A stretch of 35,498 nucleotides of DNA, taken from contig CAMNBS010000003.1 in assembly GCA_946533175.1 (NCBI GenBank), positions 1 through 35,498 of the forward strand, given 5' to 3'. The translations under genes and the position numbers were made by a program. Each line of letters begins with the position of its first letter. Within the stretch, counting starts at the first letter, position 1. Under the pieces are notes generated by a model. It did not search any database, was not told the DNA's origin, and worked only from the letters and a program-made list of their open reading frames with translations. The stretch is from an uncultured Clostridia bacterium. Its GTDB lineage: Bacteria; Bacillota_I; Bacilli_A; RF39; UBA660. Below, piece after piece: positions 13,732 to 22,060 of this stretch.

Positions 13732-15678
13732 ATGAAAATTAAAAGACTTATTTTTAAATATTTTTGCATTATTATTTTTCTTATGATTTTCACGATTAAT
13801 GCTTTATATTTTTATGCTAAATTAAAGCCTAAACTAGATATTAAAAATGTAAATAGTTTTTATTTATATGATATAAAAGAAAATCTCTATTTCAAAGGTA
13901 GTGATGGGAAAGAATGGGTAAATATTAATGACATTAGTCCATATCTTATAGAAGCAACTTTAAATATTGAAGATAAAAAATTTTATGAACATCATGGTTT
14001 TGATATTTTAAGAATTGGGAAAGCTTTTTTTAATAACATTAAAGCAGGTCGTATTGTTGAAGGAGCATCAACAATAACCCAACAATATGCTAAAAATCTA
14101 TATTTAAACTTTGACAAAACAGTGGAAAGAAAATTAGATGAATTATGGTATACTATTCAAATTGAAACTCATTATACAAAAGATGAAATATTAGAAGGAT
14201 ACTTAAATACTATTAATTATGGACATGGATGTTTTGGCATAAAAGCTGCTAGTAACTTTTATTTTAATAAAGATCCAATTGATTTATCATTAGCTGAAGC
14301 TACAGTTCTGGCAACAATTCCTAAATCTCCAAATAATTATTCCCCAATTAATAATTACGAATTATCTAAAAAGAGAAAAGAAAGAACTCTAAAAAACCTA
14401 TTAAATGATAACCTAATAACAAATGATGAATATCAAAAAGCTTTAGAAGAAGAAATAAAACTCTATGGAAAAAAAGAAAAAATAAATCTTCAAACTTTAA
14501 TGTATTATGAAGATGCTGTTTTTAAAGAACTAAAAAACTTACCTGGTATTCCTTCAACATACCTAACAACCGGTGGTCTTAAAATTTATACTAATTTAGA
14601 TATTAAGGCACAAACTAATTTAGAAGAAAGTATACAAAAAAATATTAAAAATGACGAATTACAGGTGAATAGCATAATGATGGAACCACAAACTGGTAAA
14701 ATAATAGCTTTAGTAGGAGGAAGAGATTATAATAAAAGTCAATATAATCGATCTTTATCGTCATATCGACAGGTAGGATCAACTATGAAACCAATCTTAT
14801 ATTATACCGCTCTTGCCAATGGATTTACTGCTTCAAGTTCATTTATTTCGGAAAAAACAACTTTTACAGTTGCCAACAACAAAACTTATTCACCAAAGAA
14901 TTATGGTGATATATATGGTAATAAATCTATATCTATGGCGGCAGCTATTGCCCTATCCGATAATGTATATGCTATTAAAACGCATCTTTTTTTAGGAGAA
15001 GAACAGATGATTGAAACAGCATATCTCATGGGAATAAAATCTAAACTCGAAAAAATTCCTTCTTTGCCTTTAGGAACTAATGAACTAAACATTATTGAAA
15101 TAACAAATGCTTACGCTACACTAGCTAGTGGTGGAATAAGAAATGAACCATACTTTATTGAAAAAGTTTGCGACATGAACGATAATATTCTATATGAACA
15201 TAAAGATACTTCTCAAATAGTTCTTGACTATAATTATGTTTATATTTTAAATGATATGCTTTCACTTACCTATGATTATGACATGATTGATTATTCATAT
15301 CCCACGAACATTGCAATTAATGCACTATTATCACATAAATACGCTGTAAAATCTGGTTCGACAGAAACCGATAATTGGATAATTGGCTTCAATAAAAATA
15401 TTGTAACAAGTGTATGGGTTGGTTACGACGATAATAAAGAACTAAATACTAATGACTATAAATATGTAAAAAAGATATGGGCTAATACGATGGAAAGTTA
15501 TCTGGATGATAAAGATAATACATGGTATGAAAAACCCGACAATGTCGTAGGTGTTTTTGTAAATCCTATAACAGGGGAATTAGCAGATGGTAAAACCACC
15601 AAAAGAAAGATTTTTTACTATCTCAAAGGCAGTGAACCATTAAATTTACAAAATGTTTTTCAGGAAATGATTGAATAA
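13732..15678 (+). CDS. Class A penicillin-binding protein (bifunctional)
   Basis: 648 residues: a membrane anchor (about 8-28), a GT51 glycosyltransferase (about 60-230) with the catalytic Glu in EDKKFYEH (80-87), ASTITQQYAKN and LNTINYGHGCFGI, then a transpeptidase. Transpeptidase motifs: S350-T-M-K353, SDN (409-411), and KSGST (from K540) in place of the common KTGTT. Role: polymerises lipid II and cross-links peptidoglycan. The start at 13732 is preferred over 13693 because GGTGAG precedes it and the anchor starts there. In B. subtilis the sporulation-associated pbpG is near ywiB-argS, so this may be its counterpart; sequence alone does not decide. It ends at a terminator shared with pduL. 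Confidence 0.95.
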   Translation: MKIKRLIFKYFCIIIFLMIFTINALYFYAKLKPKLDIKNVNSFYLYDIKENLYFKGSDGKEWVNINDISPYLIEATLNIEDKKFYEHHGFDILRIGKAFFNNIKAGRIVEGASTITQQYAKNLYLNFDKTVERKLDELWYTIQIETHYTKDEILEGYLNTINYGHGCFGIKAASNFYFNKDPIDLSLAEATVLATIPKSPNNYSPINNYELSKKRKERTLKNLLNDNLITNDEYQKALEEEIKLYGKKEKINLQTLMYYEDAVFKELKNLPGIPSTYLTTGGLKIYTNLDIKAQTNLEESIQKNIKNDELQVNSIMMEPQTGKIIALVGGRDYNKSQYNRSLSSYRQVGSTMKPILYYTALANGFTASSSFISEKTTFTVANNKTYSPKNYGDIYGNKSISMAAAIALSDNVYAIKTHLFLGEEQMIETAYLMGIKSKLEKIPSLPLGTNELNIIEITNAYATLASGGIRNEPYFIEKVCDMNDNILYEHKDTSQIVLDYNYVYILNDMLSLTYDYDMIDYSYPTNIAINALLSHKYAVKSGSTETDNWIIGFNKNIVTSVWVGYDDNKELNTNDYKYVKKIWANTMESYLDDKDNTWYEKPDNVVGVFVNPITGELADGKTTKRKIFYYLKGSEPLNLQNVFQEMIE

Positions 15679-15682
15679 AAAA

Positions 15683-15699
15683 AATATCCTAAAGATATT
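15683..15699. terminator. Bidirectional terminator between PBP and pduL
   Basis: Stem AATATC/GATATT with a 5-nt loop; U8 on the minus side and UCUUUU on the plus side. It serves two convergent genes. Confidence 0.75.
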
Positions 15700-15702
15700 C
15701 TT

Positions 15703-16263
15703 TTATAACAAAATCTCCACTTCATCACCTTGATGAAGAAGAAAACCATTTGCATCATCGGTATCTAAATGTAATTCAAAATAAGCTTCATCAGTGTCTT
15801 TCAAATATACATTTTCCATAATTCCGCCCTTTTCTCCCCCTATTTTGACAGAAACTTTTTCAATTCCTTCCAATTTATGTTCTTTTCGAATATTTTTATC
15901 AACATGAATATGTCTTGTTGCTATAATGCATACATTCTTAGTAATAGAGCCATTTGGACCAATAATTGTTATTTTTGAAGCCATCGATAAATCACCAGAA
16001 TTACGTACTGGCGGATCTACTCCTAAGTAATAAGCGTCTGTCTTAGAAATCTCTACCTGAGTATATTCTCTATTAGGACCTAATACTCGAACATTTTCTA
16101 TTGTTCTTTTTTCACCCTTAATGGTAACTGTTTCATTACAAGCATATGTTTTAGGCTGTGTTAAATCGTTTCGTTTAGTTAACGGAATACTTCCAAATAA
16201 TATATGATAATCAGCATTATTTAGATGAACATGACGATTAGAAATACCTACTTTTACATTCAT
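15703..16263 (-). CDS. pduL: Phosphate acyltransferase PduL
   Basis: 186 residues. The two-domain PduL pattern is complete: VGISNRHVHL (4-13, zinc His), LTQPKTYACNETV, NVRVLGPNREYTQVEIS, PVRNSGDL, ATRHIHVDK (second His pair, about 119-127) and FELHLDTDDANG (third His). Reaction: acyl-CoA plus phosphate to acyl phosphate plus CoA. No microcompartment shell protein is near and no encapsulation peptide is obvious, so it probably acts in the cytosol as a phosphotransacetylase for acetate/ATP formation. No ackA is in the window. GAGGTG precedes the ATG, and TATAAT (16283-16288) lies upstream with a poor -35. It is divergent from gerQ. Confidence 0.93.
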   Translation of the reverse strand: MNVKVGISNRHVHLNNADYHILFGSIPLTKRNDLTQPKTYACNETVTIKGEKRTIENVRVLGPNREYTQVEISKTDAYYLGVDPPVRNSGDLSMASKITIIGPNGSITKNVCIIATRHIHVDKNIRKEHKLEGIEKVSVKIGGEKGGIMENVYLKDTDEAYFELHLDTDDANGFLLHQGDEVEILL

Positions 16264-16298
16264 TAATTTTCACCTCAAATCAATTATACACAAATTAG

Positions 16299-16326
16299 TT
16301 ATATTTTAAAAGATTATTCATAAAAT
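16299..16326 (+). promoter_or_regulatory. Possible sigma-E-like promoter of gerQ
   Basis: TTATATT (16299-16305), 13-nt spacer, CATAAAAT (16319-16326), near the sigma-E pattern KMATATT / CATACAAT. The -10 is 16 nt from the ATG, so the leader would be short. Confidence 0.35.
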
Positions 16327-16342
16327 TCAATGAGGTGAACGA

Positions 16343-16630
16343 ATGAATAATAATCTATATAATAATCCCAATTTCATGCCAAATCAAAATATGATAAATT
16401 ATAATAGTTATCAACAAAATTATGTAGAAGATTACTTAAAACGAAATATTAACCATCAAATCGAAGCTCATGTATCATTTTCAGATTCTATTGAATGGAG
16501 AGATAGCGTTTTTACTGGCATTTTAGAAGATGTAGGTAAAGACTATATTGTTATTCTTAATAATCAGAAAAAATATGTTATTTGGAGTGTATATATTAAT
16601 TACATTATTTTAGGTAATCAACAAGTTTAA
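16343..16630 (+). CDS. gerQ: GerQ-like spore coat protein
   Basis: 95 residues (B. subtilis GerQ has about 180). An Asn/Gln/Tyr-rich N-terminal region (1-27) is followed by the GerQ core: YVEDYLKRNINHQIEAHVSF, EWRDSVFTGILEDVGKDYIV, and VYINYIILG, aligned by pattern with the Bacillus core. Known role: coat protein made in the mother cell, needed for CwlJ localisation and germination, and cross-linked by transglutaminase. The long N-terminal extension of Bacillus GerQ is reduced here. GAGGTG precedes the ATG. No cwlJ or tgl is in the window. It is the only sporulation gene on the plus strand here. Confidence 0.85.
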   Translation: MNNNLYNNPNFMPNQNMINYNSYQQNYVEDYLKRNINHQIEAHVSFSDSIEWRDSVFTGILEDVGKDYIVILNNQKKYVIWSVYINYIILGNQQV

Positions 16631-16635
16631 AATAT

Positions 16636-16663
16636 TTGATTATTGCCAAAAAAATGATATAAT
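16636..16663 (+). promoter_or_regulatory. Sigma-A-like promoter of lemA
   Basis: TTGATT (16636-16641), 16-nt spacer, TATAAT (16658-16663). The start site would fall about 9 nt before the ATG, just at the ribosome binding site. Confidence 0.5.
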
Positions 16664-16678
16664 AATCATGGTGATAAT

Positions 16679-17215
16679 ATGAAAATATGGGTTATAATTT
16701 GTATATTAATTGCACTTTTAGGTATAATAGCAATTATTATGATCATTGAATATCATAAATATCAATGGTTAATTACCAAATTAAATAAAGGAGAAAATAA
16801 ATTACATAAATCTTTGGAAAATAAACACCAAATACTCTTAAATTATTTAGCATTTTTAAAAGACAATATTTCTCTTCCAAATACTGAATTTGATGAATAT
16901 CAATTAATAAATAATAACATATCTCTACTAGAGTTTGATAAATTAGTTACTAACTTTGATAACCAAATTAAAACATATATAAATGATAATGAAAAACTGT
17001 TGAAAAAAGAAGAATTAATTACTATTAATAAGAATTTAGAAGAAGCTAATTCAAGCATACAAGGATATAAAAAGTATTATAATGAAAACATTTCAACATA
17101 TAATAATTTATTAAAATCTTTCCCAACAAACATTGTTGGAAAAATATTTAAATATCAAACAAAAGATTATTTAGAAGAACAAACTGATGAACATTTCAAA
17201 ATATTAGATGAATAG
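16679..17215 (+). CDS. lemA: LemA-family membrane protein, divergent
   Basis: 178 residues: one N-terminal membrane segment (about 4-24), then a long helical region. The C-terminal part, LEEANSSIQGYKKYYNENIS, followed by YNNLLKSFPTNIVGKIF, matches the LemA signature (ARRYYN, V, YN, PxN). The earlier part is diverged from the usual RRxDLIPNLV. Function of LemA proteins is not settled; they form helical bundles exposed outside the cell and are often paired with TPM or HtpX proteins, neither of which is seen here. GGTGAT precedes the ATG. Its terminator is made from the last two codons, with TAG as the loop. Confidence 0.75.
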   Translation: MKIWVIICILIALLGIIAIIMIIEYHKYQWLITKLNKGENKLHKSLENKHQILLNYLAFLKDNISLPNTEFDEYQLINNNISLLEFDKLVTNFDNQIKTYINDNEKLLKKEELITINKNLEEANSSIQGYKKYYNENISTYNNLLKSFPTNIVGKIFKYQTKDYLEEQTDEHFKILDE

Positions 17216-17228
17216 TTCATCTTTTTTT
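17207..17228 (+). terminator. Terminator with the lemA stop as its loop
   Basis: Stem GATGAA/TTCATC (17207-17212 with 17216-17221); the 3-nt loop is the TAG stop (17213-17215). Seven U follow. Confidence 0.75.
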
Positions 17229-17229
17229 A

Positions 17230-17260
17230 TAAAAAAAACTAAGAATCAATAAATTCTTAG
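17230..17260 (-). terminator. Intrinsic terminator of cdaR
   Basis: A perfect 8-bp stem (17253-17260 with 17239-17246) is followed by U-rich sequence on minus. It begins immediately after the TAA stop (17261-17263). Confidence 0.85.
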
Positions 17261-18625
17261 TTATTTTTTAGTTATTGTTACTTTAACCTTCGTTGTTTTT
17301 GGTTCATAGCTTAATCTAACATCTTCACCACCAGCAACGACATCAACTTCATATTCACCTGGTGATGTATATTTGGTTAAATCAATTGAAGCAGTAATCT
17401 TACTTGAGTCAAGATTTTTTAAAGCTTCTTCACTACCCTTGACAATAACCGATGTTATAACATCTTCTTTAGATGCCGTAGTAACGGATAAGTTTGGATT
17501 AAGATTCTGATGAATAATACGTATATCTGGTATTTCAACTTGTGACTCTTTAGTTACTTTTAAATCAACTGTTACTGTTTTAAGACTTAAATCACGAACA
17601 CCCGTAGGTTTTTCAATATTAACTGAATATGTTTTATTTTCGCTAACTCCATTAATGTCAACATATACCGGAATAAATTCTATTTTAGCAAGATTTTCTT
17701 CGCTACCATAAACATCAATTGAATTTGAACTTGGTGTTAAGGCACTAATAGCATATCCAAGAGCTAATTTTGTTCCATTAAGTGGCATTACTTTAATAGG
17801 AACTGTTTTACTTGATGAAGATAATGTAAGCTCGGCATCAACAGTTTTTGGTAGTATCTCAACATCAACAACTTTTCCATCATTATCATAAGCTACTAAA
17901 TTACAATTTTTTAATGATACTTGTCCAGCTTTTGGACTAACTAAATTATTTAAATCAATTAAAGCTTTAACATAACCTACTTTAGCGAGTGTTTGCTCAT
18001 TTCCTTTAATTGTTACTTCTGTCTTACTAAGTGTAACATCAGTAATATCAAGTTTACTATCTAAACTCTCACGATGTAATATTTCATAATTAATTTCTCT
18101 TGTACCACTAACTTTATCATATATAACAACGGTAACATAACTTGGATCAATCGTATAATCAATAAAACTAAAAGATTGACTATATTTTAATTGAACTTTG
18201 TGCGTTCCAACAGATAATTCACGCAAATCAACACTTATTCCTTTGGTAGGATATTGTTTAGCTAAATATATATTTGACTTATTACCAACTAAAACAACAT
18301 CAGCTGTTTTTGGAAGACCTTCAATAACATAAGCTTCTTCATTATAAATAGCTTTAACTGGCTCACCATATAATCGTTCAGCATAACTATTCATCATAAT
18401 ACTAGAATCTTTATCTAATTTATAAAAAGCCAAAAAAGCAATTAATAAAGAAATAATTAATAATGAACTTTTATTAGTTAAAAAATTTTCTAAACCTTTT
18501 CCACTATTTTTAAAGAAATCCGTTATTTTTAATACTAATTTCATTACTGGGGTAACTAAAATTCGATCAAAGAATAAGATTATTTTACCGATGAATTTGC
18601 ATATTTTTTTAATTAATTTCTTCAT
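17261..18625 (-). CDS. cdaR: YbbR-domain protein CdaR, regulator of CdaA
   Basis: 454 residues from the start chosen here: a basic N-terminus, an amphipathic or membrane region and one membrane helix (about 47-65), then extracellular beta-rich YbbR repeats, about four, from residue 75 to the C-terminus. Each repeat ends in a V-x-V-x-V strand such as VTVVIYDK and VDLKVTKE. Role: partner that modulates the diadenylate cyclase CdaA from outside. The ATG at 18625 is favoured since AGGAG lies 9 nt upstream; 18646 and 18631 have worse spacing. It overlaps cdaA by 17 nt, so the two are coupled. glmM, the usual third gene, is replaced by a terminator. Confidence 0.92.
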   Translation of the reverse strand: MKKLIKKICKFIGKIILFFDRILVTPVMKLVLKITDFFKNSGKGLENFLTNKSSLLIISLLIAFLAFYKLDKDSSIMMNSYAERLYGEPVKAIYNEEAYVIEGLPKTADVVLVGNKSNIYLAKQYPTKGISVDLRELSVGTHKVQLKYSQSFSFIDYTIDPSYVTVVIYDKVSGTREINYEILHRESLDSKLDITDVTLSKTEVTIKGNEQTLAKVGYVKALIDLNNLVSPKAGQVSLKNCNLVAYDNDGKVVDVEILPKTVDAELTLSSSSKTVPIKVMPLNGTKLALGYAISALTPSSNSIDVYGSEENLAKIEFIPVYVDINGVSENKTYSVNIEKPTGVRDLSLKTVTVDLKVTKESQVEIPDIRIIHQNLNPNLSVTTASKEDVITSVIVKGSEEALKNLDSSKITASIDLTKYTSPGEYEVDVVAGGEDVRLSYEPKTTKVKVTITKK

Positions 18626-19427
18626 ATTCATCTTCTCCTTCTTCACTTACCGATGTATCTTGTTGTGGTCTTAATTCATCAACCAACATCATACGAGCAT
18701 CATCAAGGGCAAGATTATAGAATAATTCTCCTTTAACAGCAATAGAAATTCTACCCGTTTCTTCACTAACTATAATACTTATAGCATCACTTTCCTCAGC
18801 AATACCTAAGGCAGCACGATGACGAGTTCCTAATCTTTTATTAAGACTTATACTATTACTTGTTGGAAATACTGCACCAGCACAACTAATTCTGTTTCCT
18901 TGAATAATAACCGCACCATCATGTAATGGATTATTTGGAAAGAAAATAGAAATTAATAGTTCACTAGATAAATCAGCATACAATGGCTTAGCACGATTAA
19001 TATAATCAAGTAAGCTAACATCTCTTTCAATAACAATTAATGCCCCAATTTTAGATTTACGAAGGTAATCAATAGCATTAATTATTTCATAAACAAGTTT
19101 TTCACGTTCATCGACAGTTAAAGTTTTATGACGTCCAAGTAATTGGCTCCTTCCAAGTTGTTCTAATACTCCACGAATTTCTGGTTGAAAAATTATAATA
19201 ATCGCTAAAGGTCCATACATAATGACATACTCCAGTATTAACCCTAAAGTATTTAATCCTAACCAAGTACTAATAAGTTTTAATACAATAATAACTAAAA
19301 CTCCCTTAAACAACAAAGTCATTTTAACATTATTTTTTATATTCCTTAAAATATAATAAAACATTAACCAAACTAGCAAAACATCTAAAATATTTTTAAG
19401 TATATCTAATATATTATCAACAATCAT
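18609..19427 (-). CDS. cdaA: Membrane diadenylate cyclase
   Basis: 272 residues: three membrane helices (about 10-27, 37-53, 62-80), then the DAC domain with both catalytic motifs, D170-G-A172 in NPLHDGAVII and R202-H-R204 in GTRHRAALG. An acidic tail (about 255-272) ends the protein and is encoded in the overlap with cdaR. Reaction: two ATP to c-di-AMP, the second messenger for potassium, osmolyte and wall homeostasis. AAGGAG precedes the ATG. It starts after the terminator of the NlpC/P60 gene; no good promoter was found in the 57-nt gap. Confidence 0.96.
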   Translation of the reverse strand: MIVDNILDILKNILDVLLVWLMFYYILRNIKNNVKMTLLFKGVLVIIVLKLISTWLGLNTLGLILEYVIMYGPLAIIIIFQPEIRGVLEQLGRSQLLGRHKTLTVDEREKLVYEIINAIDYLRKSKIGALIVIERDVSLLDYINRAKPLYADLSSELLISIFFPNNPLHDGAVIIQGNRISCAGAVFPTSNSISLNKRLGTRHRAALGIAEESDAISIIVSEETGRISIAVKGELFYNLALDDARMMLVDELRPQQDTSVSEEGEDEYEEIN

Positions 19428-19455
19428 TACTAACTCCTTTTATTATTTTAGTATA

Positions 19456-19486
19456 TCAAAAAAAAGGATAATAGTAAATATCCTTT
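19456..19486 (-). terminator. Intrinsic terminator of the NlpC/P60-like gene
   Basis: The 8-bp stem AAAGGATA/TATCCTTT (19479-19486 with 19463-19470) is followed by U on minus. It begins in the TAA stop (19485-19487). Confidence 0.85.
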
Positions 19487-21179
19487 AATGCAAATTATTT
19501 TTTTGTTTTTTCTTTTTTAAAATATATATTAATGAAGCAATTATAATAATAAACACTAAAACTATTCCAATAATAATTATTATAATCATTTGATTACTTT
19601 CTTTTCCTATTGATAAAATAGAAGTATTATTAGCACAATCTTTGATATAAATAGTTGTATCTTCATAAGGAATAGTTAAAATATTACTTTTTTGATAATT
19701 AATATTATCTTTTGAATAATAAAGCTCACAATTATCACTAGCATTTATCTTAATATCATAGTCACTTATCCCTTTTTTTATTATTTCATGATTATTAATT
19801 ACTGGTTTAGTATTATCTATATTAGTTATATTAGCAATATTATAATATGAAATATTATCTTTATTCATTAACCAAATATAGTATAATCCATTTTTATCTA
19901 TTTCAAAATGTAAGTTTTCTTTATACTCCAGCCAATTTAATTCATCATCTAATGCTTTACCTATTGCATAATAAGATACATTACTTATATTATCAGGAAT
20001 AATGCTAACATCGACTTTTTGAGCATAATTTGTATCATAATTCACTTTAAATATTGGTAATACTTCCTCTAGAAGATTAATCTGATAAGATACTTTATTT
20101 AATAATTCATCTTCAACAATTAATTCATATTTACCAAAAGCGATATTAATAAAAACATTTTCACTTTGAAAAGTATTAGTTAGTAAATAACGTATTTTAC
20201 TTTCATCAGTTGCAGTAACAGAAATATTATAAGTATTATTACCATTATATTTATATTCTATTTTCTCTATTTTAGGAGGAATATTATCAATATTAGCTAT
20301 TTCATATGAAGTAGTTTCGATATGACCTTTACTATCACGAACTGCTATATTATATATACCATTTTCTTTAACTATATAATTTATGCTATCCTTAATTTTA
20401 TTAACTTTTATCCAATTTAAAGATTTACTATTTAGACTAATGCTATAACTATCTATTTCTTTATCATCCTCTAGTTCAATAATCATTGTATTTTCTTTAT
20501 ATTTTTTTGAATTATCATATTTAATATTTATAGTAGGAATGGCATCATACCCTAAAATCTCTTTTTCCTTTGTATCAGGCCACGTTATAGACATATCAAC
20601 AGGTTTAGTAGCACCTTCTTCTCTTAATCTAACAACCATATATGTTTTGTAATATTGAGAATACCAATCAAAATTATCAACGAATAAACCACTACTTCTT
20701 GCTTGGGCAATCAAACCATCACCAATATATAAGAAAACGTGGGTAACCTCATTTTTATAATAACAAACAACAATATCTCCTTTTTCAAGATTTTTTTTTA
20801 TAAGATTATAATCACCTTTACTAACCTTATACATTGCCTTATTAAAGTGTATTCCCTCAGCATAATTAATATCCACATATGGATTATAAGGCCCTTTCAT
20901 AACTGGAAAACCATATGTATTATATAAAACATAGGAAACAAACGAATCACAATTAAAGACAAAATGACCTCGGTATAATTCTCCTTTAAAAGCAGGAATT
21001 CTTGTCTCACCACTACCATATTTTAAAAGAGGTGTTCCATCACTTGCTCGTCTTGCATTGCCTTTTTCTATCATTTCTTTAGCATATGTTGAAATATTAT
21101 CCTGTTGTTCTTTACTTAATGCATAATAATTTGGGCTTATGAATATTATTGCTAGTAAAAATATCACATATTTTATCAT
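19485..21179 (-). CDS. Secreted NlpC/P60-like protein, membrane-anchored at its C-terminus
   Basis: 564 residues: a signal peptide (1-20), then an NlpC/P60-type papain-like domain (about 25-200) with the catalytic Cys in FNCDSFVSYVLYNTYG and His in THVFLYIGDG. After residue 215 come three or more Ig-like beta modules with repeated patterns such as DNIPPKIEKIEY and DNTKPVINNHEI, typical of Ig-like or Y_Y_Y-type surface repeats. A C-terminal membrane helix (about 531-553) and KKKKQK tail anchor it, a substitute for LPXTG. Likely role: cleavage or remodelling of peptidoglycan peptides at the surface. GGGTGAT precedes the ATG; a TTGTTT-17-TATAAT promoter lies upstream. Substrate unknown. Confidence 0.8.
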   Translation of the reverse strand: MIKYVIFLLAIIFISPNYYALSKEQQDNISTYAKEMIEKGNARRASDGTPLLKYGSGETRIPAFKGELYRGHFVFNCDSFVSYVLYNTYGFPVMKGPYNPYVDINYAEGIHFNKAMYKVSKGDYNLIKKNLEKGDIVVCYYKNEVTHVFLYIGDGLIAQARSSGLFVDNFDWYSQYYKTYMVVRLREEGATKPVDMSITWPDTKEKEILGYDAIPTINIKYDNSKKYKENTMIIELEDDKEIDSYSISLNSKSLNWIKVNKIKDSINYIVKENGIYNIAVRDSKGHIETTSYEIANIDNIPPKIEKIEYKYNGNNTYNISVTATDESKIRYLLTNTFQSENVFINIAFGKYELIVEDELLNKVSYQINLLEEVLPIFKVNYDTNYAQKVDVSIIPDNISNVSYYAIGKALDDELNWLEYKENLHFEIDKNGLYYIWLMNKDNISYYNIANITNIDNTKPVINNHEIIKKGISDYDIKINASDNCELYYSKDNINYQKSNILTIPYEDTTIYIKDCANNTSILSIGKESNQMIIIIIIGIVLVFIIIIASLIYILKKKKQKNNLH

Positions 21180-21196
21180 ACAATCACCCTATTATA

Positions 21197-21225
21197 ATTA
21201 TAGATTTTTTTTCAATAAAAAACAA
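21197..21225 (-). promoter_or_regulatory. Sigma-A-like promoter of the NlpC/P60-like gene
   Basis: Minus strand: TTGTTT (21220-21225), 17-nt spacer, TATAAT (21197-21202). Confidence 0.5.
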
Positions 21226-21244
21226 GTATAACACTCTAATAAAA

Positions 21245-22060
21245 CTACTTAACCTCATAACAATCACTTGTACTAAAAAAGATATCATGGTCAATTTTTA
21301 TTAAATCATTTTTTATTCGAAGATAGTTGATATTACTAACAACCACTAATAATGTATTACTCTTTTTTTCATTACTATCCAAAATTGTTGCATTAATATG
21401 ATATTTATTAGATAATAAATGAATAATATCATCATTTTTTTTACTTTTAATAAAGATTACCTTATTTCGAGATATCCCTAAAATAATAATATTAGAAATA
21501 TAACTAGAAATATAGAGTAAAATAATAGCATATAAAACCATATTTATACCATAATAATATCCACCCATTAAAACAACCACAGTATTCAAAACAAAGTTTA
21601 CTGTACTAATTGATATTTTAAAATATTTATGCATAATAGGTGGAAAACAAGATAATCCACCAGAAGCATAACCATTTTTATAAGCTAAGCCACTACTTAC
21701 ACCAGATATGATACCTGCAATCAAACATACTAAAAAAATATCATGATATTCCAAAACAATAAGATTAGTGATATTTTCAGTTAATCTTACCGCAACAGGA
21801 TATAAAATACTAGCATAAACAATACTTAAAACAGTTTTTTTATCAAGAAAAAAAACACTTAATAAAAAACAGAAAATATAAATAATAGTTATTAAGTCAC
21901 TCGTTGATAATGGAACAATATTCGCAATAACTAATGATAGTCCTGAAGCACCACCAGCAACTATATTAATGGGCTTTAATAAAAGATTAAAATTAATAGC
22001 AGCTAAAAATTGTGAAATACTAAATTCAATAATACTCCGGATATTAATATGTTTTTTCAC
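21245..22060 (-). CDS. yitT: YitT-family membrane protein (second copy)
   Basis: 271 residues: about five membrane helices (1-190; YitT/DUF161) with ILLKPINIVAGGASGLSLVI near the N-terminus and SGGLSCFPP in the middle, then a cytosolic DUF2179 domain (about 195-271). The start is a GTG that overlaps the TGA stop of the upstream paralogue by 4 nt, with GGTGGTGGAAA as ribosome binding site. The two copies are diverged, so duplication is old. Family function is not settled; some members are linked to small-molecule transport. It is the last gene of the prfB series. Confidence 0.85.
   Translation of the reverse strand: MKKHINIRSIIEFSISQFLAAINFNLLLKPINIVAGGASGLSLVIANIVPLSTSDLITIIYIFCFLLSVFFLDKKTVLSIVYASILYPVAVRLTENITNLIVLEYHDIFLVCLIAGIISGVSSGLAYKNGYASGGLSCFPPIMHKYFKISISTVNFVLNTVVVLMGGYYYGINMVLYAIILLYISSYISNIIILGISRNKVIFIKSKKNDDIIHLLSNKYHINATILDSNEKKSNTLLVVVSNINYLRIKNDLIKIDHDIFFSTSDCYEVK

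Noticed and set aside
21226-21260. Terminator after the second yitT gene
   Set aside because: Only an AAGTA/TACTT stem with a 17-nt loop is possible, too weak to call.
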